Of a stretch of DNA of 64,000 nucleotides, positions 1-10,849 are shown piece by piece. The first letter of the stretch is position 1. Every line of letters begins with the position of its first letter. The notes beneath the pieces are model-generated. The model did not search any database. It was given only the letters and a program-made list of their open reading frames with translations, and was not told the origin of the DNA. The position numbers and the translations under genes are program-made. The DNA comes from Microbacterium stercoris. Lineage in GTDB: Bacteria > Actinomycetota > Actinomycetes > Actinomycetales > Microbacteriaceae. The stretch lies in NCBI RefSeq assembly GCF_017592545.1, contig NZ_JAGFOA010000001.1, positions 186,001 through 250,000 of the forward strand, given 5' to 3'.

Positions 1-436
1 CGTCGCGCTGGACGCCGCGCTCGACAAGCTGAGCGAGCAGCTGCGCCGCGCAAAGGACAAGCGCGTCACCGCGCGTCTGCACCCGCGGGGAGCCCACTAT
101 GAGAAGGGCTCCGGCGAACTCGAGGGCATCGATGTCGAGCCCGTCGCCGCGGATGCGATCCGCGCCCTCGCCACCGGCGAGATCCCCGTGGTCTCCGATT
201 CGGACGAAGAGGAGGCGTACTCGCCCGTCGTGATCCGCACCAAGGAGTTCACGCCGGAGTGGATGACGGTCGAGGAGGCCGTCGATCGTATGGAGCTCGT
301 CGGCCACGACTTCTTCCTCTTCATCGACGCACGCTCCGACCACCCCAGCGTGGTGTACCGCCGCCGGGGCTGGGACTACGGCGTCATCTCGCTGACGGCC
401 ACCGCGCCGCCCAGCCAGGAGCAGCTCGCCTCGTAG
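1..436 (+). CDS. hpf: Ribosome hibernation promoting factor, long form (3' part)
   Basis: The reading frame is open from base 2 to the TAG at 434-436, and the start lies outside the window. About 144 residues are visible. They comprise the end of the ribosome-binding domain (LDKLSEQLRRAKDKR), a variable linker, and the C-terminal dimerisation domain with its typical VVIRTKEFTPEWMTVEEAV and DFFLFIDARSD segments. Long-form HPF dimerises 70S ribosomes into inactive 100S particles in stationary phase. In actinobacteria it usually lies directly before secA, but here secA begins about 7.6 kb downstream. The C-terminal domain is diagnostic, so the call is firm although the gene is cut by the window edge. 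Confidence 0.95.
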   Translation, partial: VALDAALDKLSEQLRRAKDKRVTARLHPRGAHYEKGSGELEGIDVEPVAADAIRALATGEIPVVSDSDEEEAYSPVVIRTKEFTPEWMTVEEAVDRMELVGHDFFLFIDARSDHPSVVYRRRGWDYGVISLTATAPPSQEQLAS

Positions 437-448
437 CAACCCGCATGA

Positions 449-483
449 AGAAGGGGGTCCGGCCGTCGGCCGGGCCCCCTTCT
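449..483. terminator. Bidirectional terminator between hpf and the convergent hypothetical gene
   Basis: A 16-bp stem (one G-U pair) of left arm 449-464 and right arm 468-483 closes a 3-nt loop. It starts 13 bases after the hpf stop codon and ends 29 bases before the end of the convergent gene. AGAA and TTCT at the base give partial A and U tracts on either strand. Confidence 0.85.
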
Positions 484-511
484 CCGTGTGCGCCGCGGGA
501 AGCGGACGAGG

Positions 512-1846
512 TCACTCGAAGATGTCGCCGATGAGGCCGCCGAGCAGAAGACCGCCGACGATGCCGCCGAACATGTTGTCGCCGCCCGCCGGGCGTCGAC
601 GGTCATCCCATCCGCCGCCCCAACCGTCGCCGCCGCCGTAACGGCCCTGGTCGATGTCGCGCTGGGCGGCCTGCAGCGCCTCGTTCGCGAGCTGCTGCAC
701 ACGGCGGGCGAGAAGGAGCGCCTGCTCGCGGGTGTCCTCCGGTATCACGAGCGGCTCGATCTCGGCGCGCACGCGCTGCGCCTCGGCGAGCCGGGTGCGC
801 GCATCGGCGCCGATGTACCCGCGGTGGCCGTCGATGACGCTGCGAGCGACGGCCGTCTGATGGTCGGCGGCGTCGACCGCATGCCGCACGGCCTCGAGGC
901 TGGGCAGCGGGCGGGCGGCACGCTGCCGGGCCTTGTCGACGGCGGCGTCGAGCGCGGCGTTGGCCTCGCGCAGCACCGCCAGGTCGGCGAACGGATCCGT
1001 CGGCGTACCGGGAGCGGGGAGCGCCGCGAGCGCCTTCTCGAGAGCCGCAACGGCCGCCGTCACCTCGGACGCGTGCGGCAGGCCCGGCTGAGTGAGCGCT
1101 CGGGCGGCGACGATGTCGCCGCGCGAGTCCGCGATGACGTCGGCAAGAGTCGACTGCGCGCGGAGGGACTCGATCTCGAAATCCTCGACGCCGTCGATGA
1201 TGGTCTCCGCGCGGCGCACCGCCTCGGTCGCCGTCTCCAGGGCGACATTCGCCTCCTCGGGGCGACGGGCCTCGCGGCGGCGGGCGGAGATATCCGCCGA
1301 GTGCAGGGCGAATTCGAGCAGCTGCTCGGCTTCCGCGGGGTTCGCCGCGACCCGATTGAGCGCCGCGGTGCTGTACCGCCCCGAGAGGCGCTCGACGGTC
1401 TCTCGCGTGAGCGGCAGACGCGCGCGCAGGCGCTCGACATCGCTCCGGATGCGCTCGAGGATCTGCGGCGACTGACGGGCGAGCTCGATGCGCTCCTTGA
1501 GGGCGCTGGTGCGCTCATCCAGCACGTCGTCGGCCCACTCGCAGAGCTGGATGATGCGCGCGTTGCGCGTGCGCAGCTCTTCGGCCGTGTCGGGGATCTC
1601 GTCGTGGTTCAGCTGGTGAAGGTGGAACGCCTCGCCGAGGTGGGTGCGCACCGCCTCCAGGCCCTCGCGCACCGGGCGCGCCGCGCTCTCGCCCAGCTCC
1701 GCGACGGCGAACTCGAGTTCGTCGCTCGTCGTCCGGATGCGCTCGTCGGCGGCGACGAGCGCCGCGCGGGCGCGCCGCGCGAGATCGTCGTCCTTCGCCA
1801 GCCGTGCCGCGTCTTCCTCACGCTTGCGCTTGCCCCACAAAGCCAT
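512..1846 (-). CDS. Coiled-coil protein with glycine-rich C-terminus, function unknown
   Basis: This 444-residue protein was not assigned to a family. It is strongly charged and helical from about residue 5 to 400, with long Ala/Glu/Arg-rich stretches that predict extended coiled coils. The tail is very different: a Gly/Trp/Asp/Arg-rich linker (about 400-425) and then a hydrophobic glycine-repeat end (GGIVGGLLLGGLIGDIFE), which could insert into a membrane or oligomerise as a glycine zipper. There is no signal peptide. The ATG is preceded by TAGGAT exactly six bases upstream, which suggests a leaderless mRNA and supports this start. It is the first gene of the segment separating hpf from secA. 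Confidence 0.75.
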   Translation of the reverse strand: MALWGKRKREEDAARLAKDDDLARRARAALVAADERIRTTSDELEFAVAELGESAARPVREGLEAVRTHLGEAFHLHQLNHDEIPDTAEELRTRNARIIQLCEWADDVLDERTSALKERIELARQSPQILERIRSDVERLRARLPLTRETVERLSGRYSTAALNRVAANPAEAEQLLEFALHSADISARRREARRPEEANVALETATEAVRRAETIIDGVEDFEIESLRAQSTLADVIADSRGDIVAARALTQPGLPHASEVTAAVAALEKALAALPAPGTPTDPFADLAVLREANAALDAAVDKARQRAARPLPSLEAVRHAVDAADHQTAVARSVIDGHRGYIGADARTRLAEAQRVRAEIEPLVIPEDTREQALLLARRVQQLANEALQAAQRDIDQGRYGGGDGWGGGWDDRRRPAGGDNMFGGIVGGLLLGGLIGDIFE

Positions 1847-1852
1847 GGCTCG

Positions 1853-1858
1853 ATCCTA
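1853..1858 (-). promoter_or_regulatory. -10 box of a leaderless promoter (TAGGAT)
   Basis: TAGGAT on the minus strand ends six bases before the ATG at 1846. No Shine-Dalgarno sequence is present, so transcription is predicted to begin at or next to the start codon. Confidence 0.6.
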
Positions 1859-1910
1859 TGGTCAGGGACGACCCGACCCGAGGGGATTCGCCCCAGGCGG
1901 AACGCCCCGC

Positions 1911-2573
1911 TCAGGCAGAGTCGCGCGCGTGCGCGGTGAGCGTCGCGATCCGCTTCCTGCCCTGGTGGCGCGCGACGAACAGCCAGGCCCAGAATCCGAA
2001 GGCGACGGCGCCGATGATCGCGCCCCACAGGCTCGACGCGGAGAACCCGAACGCGTCGGTGTCCATGATGCGGTCGGCGGCGTGGGTCGCGGGCGTCGGG
2101 TCGAGCTGGATCCACAGGGTGAGCAGGTTCGGAGCCGCGAGGACGACCGCCACGATCACGAGTGCGATCTTCGCCCACACGGGCCAGCGGTACAGGAGCA
2201 GCAGCAGGATCATCAGGGGCACGAGCGTGAAGCCGAAGCCGACGATCAGCCCCACCAGCACCGCGCGTCCGAAGTCCTCCTGTGCGAAGTCGCCGATCAG
2301 GCGCGCCCACCAGACAGGCGCCAGGTTGTAGACGAGGAGGAAGACGACGAGCACGGTCAGGATGCCGATGCCCGCGAGCACGAGCCCGCGCCGCCAATCC
2401 ACCGTCGACGGGTCGGCCCGTATGGTCTCCGCCGTCGATGCGGTGGGCTCATCGGCCTCGCCGTGCGCGGGCACCGCCGTGGCCGGAAGCGGGGCCGGAG
2501 CGGTGTTCAGCGGCTGAATCGGCTCCGGTGCTGATGGCTCCGGCGTGGGCGGCTCAGGTGTTGTGTCGGTCAT
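1911..2573 (-). CDS. Integral membrane protein, function unknown
   Basis: This is a 220-residue protein. The first 60 residues are a Pro/Glu/Thr/Ala-rich disordered cytoplasmic segment. Four hydrophobic helices follow, at about 66-86, 101-126, 131-153 and 179-200, and a basic tail ends the protein. No family motif was recognised. The start has a good ribosome-binding site (GGGAGGGA, 6 bases before ATG), so unlike several neighbours it is translated from a leadered mRNA. It runs in the same direction as the MFS transporter upstream, with about 106 bases between them. Confidence 0.75.
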   Translation of the reverse strand: MTDTTPEPPTPEPSAPEPIQPLNTAPAPLPATAVPAHGEADEPTASTAETIRADPSTVDWRRGLVLAGIGILTVLVVFLLVYNLAPVWWARLIGDFAQEDFGRAVLVGLIVGFGFTLVPLMILLLLLYRWPVWAKIALVIVAVVLAAPNLLTLWIQLDPTPATHAADRIMDTDAFGFSASSLWGAIIGAVAFGFWAWLFVARHQGRKRIATLTAHARDSA

Positions 2574-2679
2574 GTGCGTCCCTCCCCAGGGTCGGGCGCG
2601 GCGTCCGCGCCTGGCCCCATCCTGACACTCGGGCTCGCGCGGAACGACCCCACCGGGGACACCTGCCCGGAGGGCCGGA

Positions 2680-4170
2680 TCAGTGCAGCGACACCCGCTT
2701 GGGGAGGGTCCAGACGAGCAGGAACGAGACGGCGGCCAGAGCCGCGCTCACCGCGAGCGCAGAGGTGGCAGCGGGGAGGAAGTGCTCGGCGAGCACGGTG
2801 GAGGCGGCCGCATCGGGGTGCGCACCGCCCGCGATCGCGAGGCCGATGTCGTCGCCGATGCCGTCGAGGTCCGCCACGGCGAACAGCACGCTCGAGACCG
2901 CCGCGATGCCCATGGCCGAGCCGATGCGCTGCACGGTGCCGATCACACCGCTGGCGGATCCGGCCTCGGAGCGATCGACGGTGGCGACGATGAACCGGGC
3001 GTTCGGAGCGATGAACAGGCCGTTTCCGAAACCCGCGACCGCGAGGGGAGCGATCAGCTCGAGGCCGTTGAGCTGGGCCGCCGGAGTGAGCAGCAGCACA
3101 AGCCACACGCCGCCCAGGCCGACCGTCACAAGGGCCGTGCCGATGGCGAGCACACCCCGGCCCAGCCGGTTCGCGAGGCGGTCGCTGAGCGCCGCGCCGA
3201 CGACGTTGGCGAGCGCGAAGGGGATCGTGACGAGTCCGGTCTCGAGCGCCGAGTGCTGCAGCCCTGCCTGCCACAGCAGCGCCAGGCAGAAGAAGATGCT
3301 CGTGAACGAGGCGAAGTAGATCATGGCGAGCACGGTGCCGCCGGTGAACTGACGATGCGAGAAGAGGTGCGGAGGGACGAGGGGGGTCACGCCGCGGCTC
3401 GCCAGGTGAGACTCCCAGAACCAGAAGAGGACGAGCAGGATCGCGCCGCCGGCGAACGACAGGAAGGTCCACAGCGGCCACCCCGCGTCCTGACCCTGGA
3501 TGAGCGGGACGAGCACGGCGGTGATGCCGCCCGCGAGCAGGACGAGACCCAGCGCATCGGTCGAGGTCTTCTCTCCGCCGCCCGCCTGGGGCACGAGCAG
3601 GACCACGGCGATCAGGCCGGCGATGCCGATCGGCACGTTGACCGCGAAGATCCAGCGCCACCCGGTCTCGTCGCCGAGGGCTTCGATGAGCAGTCCGCCG
3701 ACGATCGGGCCGAGGGCGCTCGAGACGCCGATGACGGCGCCCATCACACCGAACGCCTTGCCGCGGTCTCTGGGGGAGAACAGGAGCTGCGCGAACGCGG
3801 TGACGGCCGGGAAGAAGAGGCCGCCGCCGATGCCCTGCACCACCCGCGCGATGACGAGTTCGAGCGGGCCGGAGGCCAGACCGCACCAGAGGCTGGCGGC
3901 GGTGAACACCGCGAGGCCGGTGAAGAAGACCCACTTGTGGCCGAACCGGTCACCGAGACGGCCGGCGGGGATCAGCACCAGGCCGAAGGCGAGCGCGTAA
4001 CCCGAGATGATCCACGCGATCGTGGCCTCGTCGGTCTCGAGGGATCCGCGGATCGTCTCGAGCGCCACGTTCACGATCGTCGTGTCGAGCAGCGACATGA
4101 ACGTGCCGACCAGCAGAACGGCGAAGCCGATCCAGGCGCGGCGGGAGGTCAGAGTGGGGGCGTCGGTCAC
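2680..4170 (-). CDS. MFS drug:H+ antiporter, DHA2 (EmrB/QacA) type
   Basis: This 496-residue protein fits the 14-helix DHA2 family of multidrug exporters. The conserved D1 motif LDTTIVNVAL is at residues 29-38. Motif A (GRLGDRFGHK) is at 70-79, between helices 2 and 3, and motif C (GPIVGGLL) is near 155-162, as in antiporters. Length and topology are normal. The GTG start has a ribosome-binding site (GGGAGG). A PadR-family regulator lies directly upstream on the same strand, an arrangement typical of inducible efflux pumps. The substrate cannot be inferred. Confidence 0.9.
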   Translation of the reverse strand: MTDAPTLTSRRAWIGFAVLLVGTFMSLLDTTIVNVALETIRGSLETDEATIAWIISGYALAFGLVLIPAGRLGDRFGHKWVFFTGLAVFTAASLWCGLASGPLELVIARVVQGIGGGLFFPAVTAFAQLLFSPRDRGKAFGVMGAVIGVSSALGPIVGGLLIEALGDETGWRWIFAVNVPIGIAGLIAVVLLVPQAGGGEKTSTDALGLVLLAGGITAVLVPLIQGQDAGWPLWTFLSFAGGAILLVLFWFWESHLASRGVTPLVPPHLFSHRQFTGGTVLAMIYFASFTSIFFCLALLWQAGLQHSALETGLVTIPFALANVVGAALSDRLANRLGRGVLAIGTALVTVGLGGVWLVLLLTPAAQLNGLELIAPLAVAGFGNGLFIAPNARFIVATVDRSEAGSASGVIGTVQRIGSAMGIAAVSSVLFAVADLDGIGDDIGLAIAGGAHPDAAASTVLAEHFLPAATSALAVSAALAAVSFLLVWTLPKRVSLH

Positions 4171-4203
4171 CGCACAAGCCTCCCACGCGCCACCGACATC
4201 CGT

Positions 4204-4215
4204 TGACCCGGGTCA
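4204..4215. promoter_or_regulatory. Perfect 12-bp palindrome before the MFS gene
   Basis: TGACCCGGGTCA lies 34 bases upstream of the MFS start codon. It is a plausible dimeric regulator site controlling the pump separately from the padR promoter. Its sequence is unlike the AT-rich palindrome in front of padR. Chance occurrence in GC-rich DNA is possible. Confidence 0.3.
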
Positions 4216-4272
4216 TCCATCCGCGCCGAGGTCGCGTCAGCCCAGCAGCCCCGCGAGGAGGCGCCGCGGGCG

Positions 4273-4887
4273 TCAGGCGCGGGCGTCCACGGCGCTCGCC
4301 GCGGCCCTGGCCGGGCGGCCCCGGCGCGGGCGCTCCGTGTTCAGCTCGAGCGCGAGGGCGTGATCGGGGTGCGCCGCCAGCCTCTGCTCGGTGTGGTCGA
4401 GCCAGCGGATCTCGGCCTCGGCCGTGAAGATCAGGGACTCGACGACCAGCGATCGGGCGAGGTCCTCGGGTCCGGTGGGGTTGGTGCCCGCATCGCGCCC
4501 GCGGTTGAGCTCCTGCAGTCGGCGCAGCGTGGCAGAGCGCTGGGCGCGGATGACCGCCCCGGCATCGACTCCGGGGAGCGTCGCGGCGAGGGCGAGCTTG
4601 ATCGCCAGCTCGTCGCGTGTGCCCTGGCCGCGCCCCACGGCGGATCCGAGCCAGACACGCACCTCGTCGCGCCCGGCGTCGGTGATCGCCCAGAACACGT
4701 GGCCGTTCTCATCGGCATCGGCGCGTTCGACGAGCCCGTCGCGCTCGAGGCGCTCGAGGGTGTTGTAGATCTGTCCCACGTTGAGGGGCCACGTGGAGCC
4801 GGTGCGCCGGTCGAACTCGGTGCGCAGCTGGTAGCCGTAGCAGGGGCCCTGATCGAGGATCGCGAGCAGGCTCTGGCGGACGGACAT
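4273..4887 (-). CDS. PadR-family transcriptional regulator
   Basis: This 204-residue PadR regulator has an N-terminal winged helix (about 1-85) containing the family signature GPCYGYQLRTEF and IYNTLERLERDGLVE. A helical C-terminal dimerisation domain (about 95-185) and a basic tail follow. The ATG at 4887 was chosen over a longer frame because it follows GGAGGG and gives the canonical MSVRQSLLAILDQGP start. A large AT-rich palindrome lies 25-63 bases upstream, so autoregulation is likely. The MFS exporter follows on the same strand after 102 bases and is the probable target. Confidence 0.92.
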   Translation of the reverse strand: MSVRQSLLAILDQGPCYGYQLRTEFDRRTGSTWPLNVGQIYNTLERLERDGLVERADADENGHVFWAITDAGRDEVRVWLGSAVGRGQGTRDELAIKLALAATLPGVDAGAVIRAQRSATLRRLQELNRGRDAGTNPTGPEDLARSLVVESLIFTAEAEIRWLDHTEQRLAAHPDHALALELNTERPRRGRPARAAASAVDARA

Positions 4888-4911
4888 CGGCGGCTCCCTC
4901 CGGGGAATGCT

Positions 4912-4950
4912 TTCCCCGTATGCATATTCCGGGTATATGCATACCGGGAA
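4912..4950. promoter_or_regulatory. Candidate PadR operator, large inverted repeat
   Basis: The inner arms GTATGCATAT (4918-4927) and ATATGCATAC (4935-4944) are perfect inverted copies around a 7-nt spacer. The symmetry extends outward with TTCCCC and CGGGAA, giving 15 of 16 matching pairs. PadR proteins typically bind AT-rich dyads of this kind. It stands between the divergent padR and sigma-factor genes. A second small repeat, GGGGAA/TTCCCC (4902-4917), adjoins it. Confidence 0.7.
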
Positions 4951-5066
4951 AACAACGACGCGTCGCGCATCTGCCGGTCGCGTCGGCGCGTCGGCCGCGA
5001 CACGCCCGGCGTGCGCGATGATCGGGGCACCGTGAAGCGAAAGCCTGCGGGAGGGCAATACCCATC

Positions 5067-5648
5067 GTGACCACCGATGCCGACATCATTCGGCGCTCGC
5101 TCACGCGACCGCCGGAGTTCGCCGCGCTCTTCGATCGCCACGCCACCCCTGTCGGCCGTTACGCCCGCCGACTGGTGGGAAGCGATGCCGGAGACGACGT
5201 GCTGAGCGAGACGTTCCTCGTGGCGTTCCGGCGCCGCGCCGACTTCGACTTCTCGCGCGACTCCGCCTTGCCGTGGCTGTTCGGCATCGCAACCCGGCTC
5301 GCGCACCGCCAGCGCGCCGCCGAGGCGAAGCGCTGGCGCATCCTTCAGGCATCGGCGCGCGTGGCGGCCGAGACGGCCGTCAGCGACATCGACGCTCTCG
5401 TCGAGCGCGCGGATGCGTCGTCCCGGCTGGCGCAGCTGGCCCCCCGCATCAAGCGCATGAGCGAGGCGGATCGAGACACCCTCGCGCTGTACGCGTGGGG
5501 AGACCTCACGAGCGAGCAGATCGCCGACGCCCTTGGCATCCCGGTCGGCACGGTGTGGTCGCGCATCAACAGGATCCGGCGCGTGCTGCGCCTGGAGCTT
5601 CCCACGGAGGAGGAGGGGAACGATGGACGAGCTGACGTTCGTGCGTGA
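5067..5648 (+). CDS. RNA polymerase sigma-70 family (ECF-type) sigma factor
   Basis: This is a 193-residue sigma factor. Region 2 (core binding and -10 recognition) spans about 19-86, including DDVLSETFLVAFRRR and LPWLFGIATRLAHR. Region 4 (-35 recognition) spans about 131-176, with the helix-turn-helix LTSEQIADALGIPVGTVWSRINRIRR. The GTG start follows GGGAGGG. The last 26 bases overlap the start of the next gene, so the two are translationally coupled. This pairing with a CU044_5270-type membrane protein is common in actinobacteria, where the partner may act as a signal sensor or anti-sigma-like factor; that role is inferred. Confidence 0.92.
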   Translation: MTTDADIIRRSLTRPPEFAALFDRHATPVGRYARRLVGSDAGDDVLSETFLVAFRRRADFDFSRDSALPWLFGIATRLAHRQRAAEAKRWRILQASARVAAETAVSDIDALVERADASSRLAQLAPRIKRMSEADRDTLALYAWGDLTSEQIADALGIPVGTVWSRINRIRRVLRLELPTEEEGNDGRADVRA

Positions 5649-7857
5649 CCTGGGCAAGGAGATCGGAGCGCCGAGCCCCGCCAAGCTCGCGGCCGCACGC
5701 GCCGCCCTGATGATCGAGATCGAGCGCGAGACCGCGGAGGCTCGCCCGGTCGACATCGCCTCGCGACCCGTACGGAGTGATCACCGCCCCCCGCGGGACG
5801 CCGTCGCCCCGGTGACGCCCCTCGAACCGCGTCCGCGTCGCGCCGCACGCGTGGGGCGCGCTCTGCTCGCGGCGGCCGCGGTGCTGGCGGTCGCCGGCGC
5901 CTCGTTCGGAGCCGTGCAGCTGTTCGGCGCGCTGAAGCCCGACGAGCGCACGGCGGGACCGCTGCCCACGATCGATCCCGCTCTCGTTGTGCCGGGGGGT
6001 GCCTACATGCACGTCGAGGAGACCCGAGAGACGGTCTCGGGCTGGGGATCCGGATCTGCTTTCGGGTGGGAGGAGGTCGCCCCCTGGGCCGATGTCGAGG
6101 CAGCCGCGGTGCTGTCGTCCGACGCGCGTATCGACCTGCCGCGCGACGCCGGGCAGGCGCAGCTCGACGGTCGGGCGAGCGAGGGTGCGATCCACGTCTC
6201 CCAGAGCGAACGCTGCACGATCACCGAGAACGCAGGCGCGCTGTCCGGCGACGCCTCGGCCCAGCTCGTGGACGCCTGTCGTCAGGCCGCCGCGCGTCCG
6301 CTGGTTCCGGGCGCCCAGCCTGGCGACGCGGGACGCCAGGAGAGCGTGATCCCCGACGGGGACACCGCGTACCGTGAGGCCCCGTGGGTGCTCGGCGACC
6401 TCGCGGGGATGTGGTCCGAGCTCCCCGTGGATCGGGCTCGGCTCGAGGGGACTCTGCGGGAGCGGATGTCGGATTCGAACGTCGAGACGCTGATGGGAAC
6501 TCCCGCCGCGCTTGCCGTCGCCGCGCTCGGGTGGAACGTCGCGCCGGACACCTTCGTCGATCCGCTGCTCGAGATCATCGCCCAGCTGCCCGACGCCCGA
6601 GTGGAGCGGGAGGGCGACCGGATCGTCCGCGTCGAGGCGACGGAGCAGGACGGCGGTGGGAAGGTCGAGGCGAGCTACATCGTCGAGGTCGATCGCGAAC
6701 TCGGCACCGTCGCCACGGTGAAGTCGATGCGGAGCCTTGATCGCGAGCCCTCGGAGGTCGAGCGCGAGCTTCCGGGTGAGGGCGCGTGGGGCGAGCGGAT
6801 CACCACGATCGCGTACCCGGTCGACGAGCCCGAGCCGCCGGTCGATCCGGCCGATCTCTCCACGTGGCAGATCACCGGGCAAGGCATCGGCCCGTTCGCG
6901 ATCGGCGCGCCGTGGGCTGACGCGGTCGCCCGCGTAGCCGAGCTCGGAGGGGACACCAGCAGCGCAGGCGACGCCGGATCGTGCGGTGTCATCTGGGTCA
7001 CGAAGGGCGAGGTGATGGTCAACGTCTACACGGGCGACGGCGGGACCGTGTCGTCGGTGCGCACCGAGTACAGCGGGCCCAACGGTCCCGCCACGCAGGC
7101 GCCCGCGACCGAGAACGGCCTCACGCTGCACAGCAAGGTCGAGGACGTGAAGGCGGCTTATCCCGGATTCGTCGACACCGCGGGCAACGAGCTCACCGGC
7201 CCGTTCCTGACCGTGATGGCGGGGGAGGGGAACCGGATCCACTTCGGCTACGCCGCCGCGGGCGGTGGCGACATCACCGACGCGGGCGACGTGTGGGCGA
7301 TCGAGGTCAATCAGCTGGACGTGCTGCCCTACGAGCACTGCGATGGCGGCGGCTCGGGGGAGGAAGGCGGCGGGGCCGGCGAGATGGATCCGGCGAACTG
7401 GGAGATCACCTCGACCGGCATCGGCCCGATCCAGCTCGGCGTCCCGCTCGAAGAGGCGGCTGCGGCGCTCGGGGCAGAGGTGGTGCTCCGATCCGATGAC
7501 TCGTATGGATGCGACCTGTTCACGTTCGGCACGATCAGCGCGGGCGGGACGGATGGCTTCGTCCGCTCGATCTGGGTGTTCGCTCCCGGCGACAACCACG
7601 ATCAGCGGGTGGATCCCGCGTCGCTGCCGCGCACCGTCGACGGCATCGGCATCGGAGTCAGCACGGCGGTCGTGACCGACACCTGGGGGCCCTCGAACGC
7701 GCAGGGCTCGGGTCTCAACCCCGCCTGGGTCAGGGAGGAAGGAAACGGACGGGTCGCCGCATTCGCCCAGGCGGCAGGGGAGGGCGACGACAACTGGATC
7801 AACCTCATCCAGGTGCTCGATTCGTCTCCGGGCGCGGCAGGGTCGTGCTTCGACTGA
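5623..7857 (+). CDS. CU044_5270-type membrane-anchored protein with two extra C-terminal repeat domains
   Basis: This 744-residue protein begins at ATG 5623, inside the sigma-factor gene, after an AGGAGGGG ribosome-binding site. A cytoplasmic segment (1-76) precedes one transmembrane helix (77-102), and the rest is extracytoplasmic. Residues from about 105 to 405 resemble the CU044_5270 family. Two related domains follow: one from about 411 ([17 protein letters not shown]) and one from about 588 ([17 protein letters not shown]), joined by a Gly/Ser/Glu linker. Each contains two cysteines, one near its start and one at its end, that could form a matching disulfide. The family usually ends before these domains. 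A role with the coupled sigma factor is inferred. Confidence 0.8.
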   Translation: MDELTFVRDLGKEIGAPSPAKLAAARAALMIEIERETAEARPVDIASRPVRSDHRPPRDAVAPVTPLEPRPRRAARVGRALLAAAAVLAVAGASFGAVQLFGALKPDERTAGPLPTIDPALVVPGGAYMHVEETRETVSGWGSGSAFGWEEVAPWADVEAAAVLSSDARIDLPRDAGQAQLDGRASEGAIHVSQSERCTITENAGALSGDASAQLVDACRQAAARPLVPGAQPGDAGRQESVIPDGDTAYREAPWVLGDLAGMWSELPVDRARLEGTLRERMSDSNVETLMGTPAALAVAALGWNVAPDTFVDPLLEIIAQLPDARVEREGDRIVRVEATEQDGGGKVEASYIVEVDRELGTVATVKSMRSLDREPSEVERELPGEGAWGERITTIAYPVDEPEPPVDPADLSTWQITGQGIGPFAIGAPWADAVARVAELGGDTSSAGDAGSCGVIWVTKGEVMVNVYTGDGGTVSSVRTEYSGPNGPATQAPATENGLTLHSKVEDVKAAYPGFVDTAGNELTGPFLTVMAGEGNRIHFGYAAAGGGDITDAGDVWAIEVNQLDVLPYEHCDGGGSGEEGGGAGEMDPANWEITSTGIGPIQLGVPLEEAAAALGAEVVLRSDDSYGCDLFTFGTISAGGTDGFVRSIWVFAPGDNHDQRVDPASLPRTVDGIGIGVSTAVVTDTWGPSNAQGSGLNPAWVREEGNGRVAAFAQAAGEGDDNWINLIQVLDSSPGAAGSCFD

Positions 7858-7865
7858 CCACCCGC

Positions 7866-7902
7866 GGCTGGGCGGGTACGCGCACGGCGTAACCGCCCAG
7901 CC
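7866..7902 (+). terminator. Terminator hairpin between the sigma-factor operon and secA
   Basis: The outer arms GGCTGGGCGG (7866-7875) and CCGCCCAGCC (7893-7902) pair perfectly. An inner 5-bp stem, TACGC/GCGTA, sits within them. The hairpin begins nine bases after the stop codon. No U tract follows. Confidence 0.7.
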
Positions 7903-8008
7903 ACGGCATAGGTCACGGGCGGATAACATGAATCTCGTATGCCCGTTCACGGACGGGCCCGGTGCCGTGCGATCCGCGCGAGGCGCCGCGACCCTTGAGG
8001 AGACACAC

Positions 8009-10771
<2,763 letters not shown>

Positions 10772-10788
10772 GAGCCCGGGCTCTCGTC

Positions 10789-10834
10789 CTTCGGCCAGGA
10801 GGCCACGCGTTCGCGCGTGGCACCCTGGCCGAAG
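10789..10834 (+). terminator. Long terminator hairpin after secA with TTCG loop
   Basis: The outer 11-bp arms (10789-10799 and 10824-10834) and inner 8-bp arms (10802-10809 and 10814-10821) all pair perfectly. A symmetric 2-nt internal loop separates them, and the hairpin is capped by a TTCG tetraloop. The -10 box of the next gene follows four bases later. Confidence 0.85.
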
Positions 10835-10837
10835 TCA

Positions 10838-10843
10838 TATCCT
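10838..10843 (+). promoter_or_regulatory. -10 box of a leaderless promoter (TATCCT)
   Basis: TATCCT ends six bases before the ATG at 10850. There is no Shine-Dalgarno sequence, because the secA terminator occupies the upstream bases. Confidence 0.6.
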
Positions 10844-10849
10844 GGGTCG

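Noticed and set aside
7928..8008. An N-terminal extension of SecA starting at ATG 7928
   Set aside because: The frame is open, but the GTG at 8009 has a good ribosome-binding site and begins with the conserved ANPFEKLL; the extension has neither.
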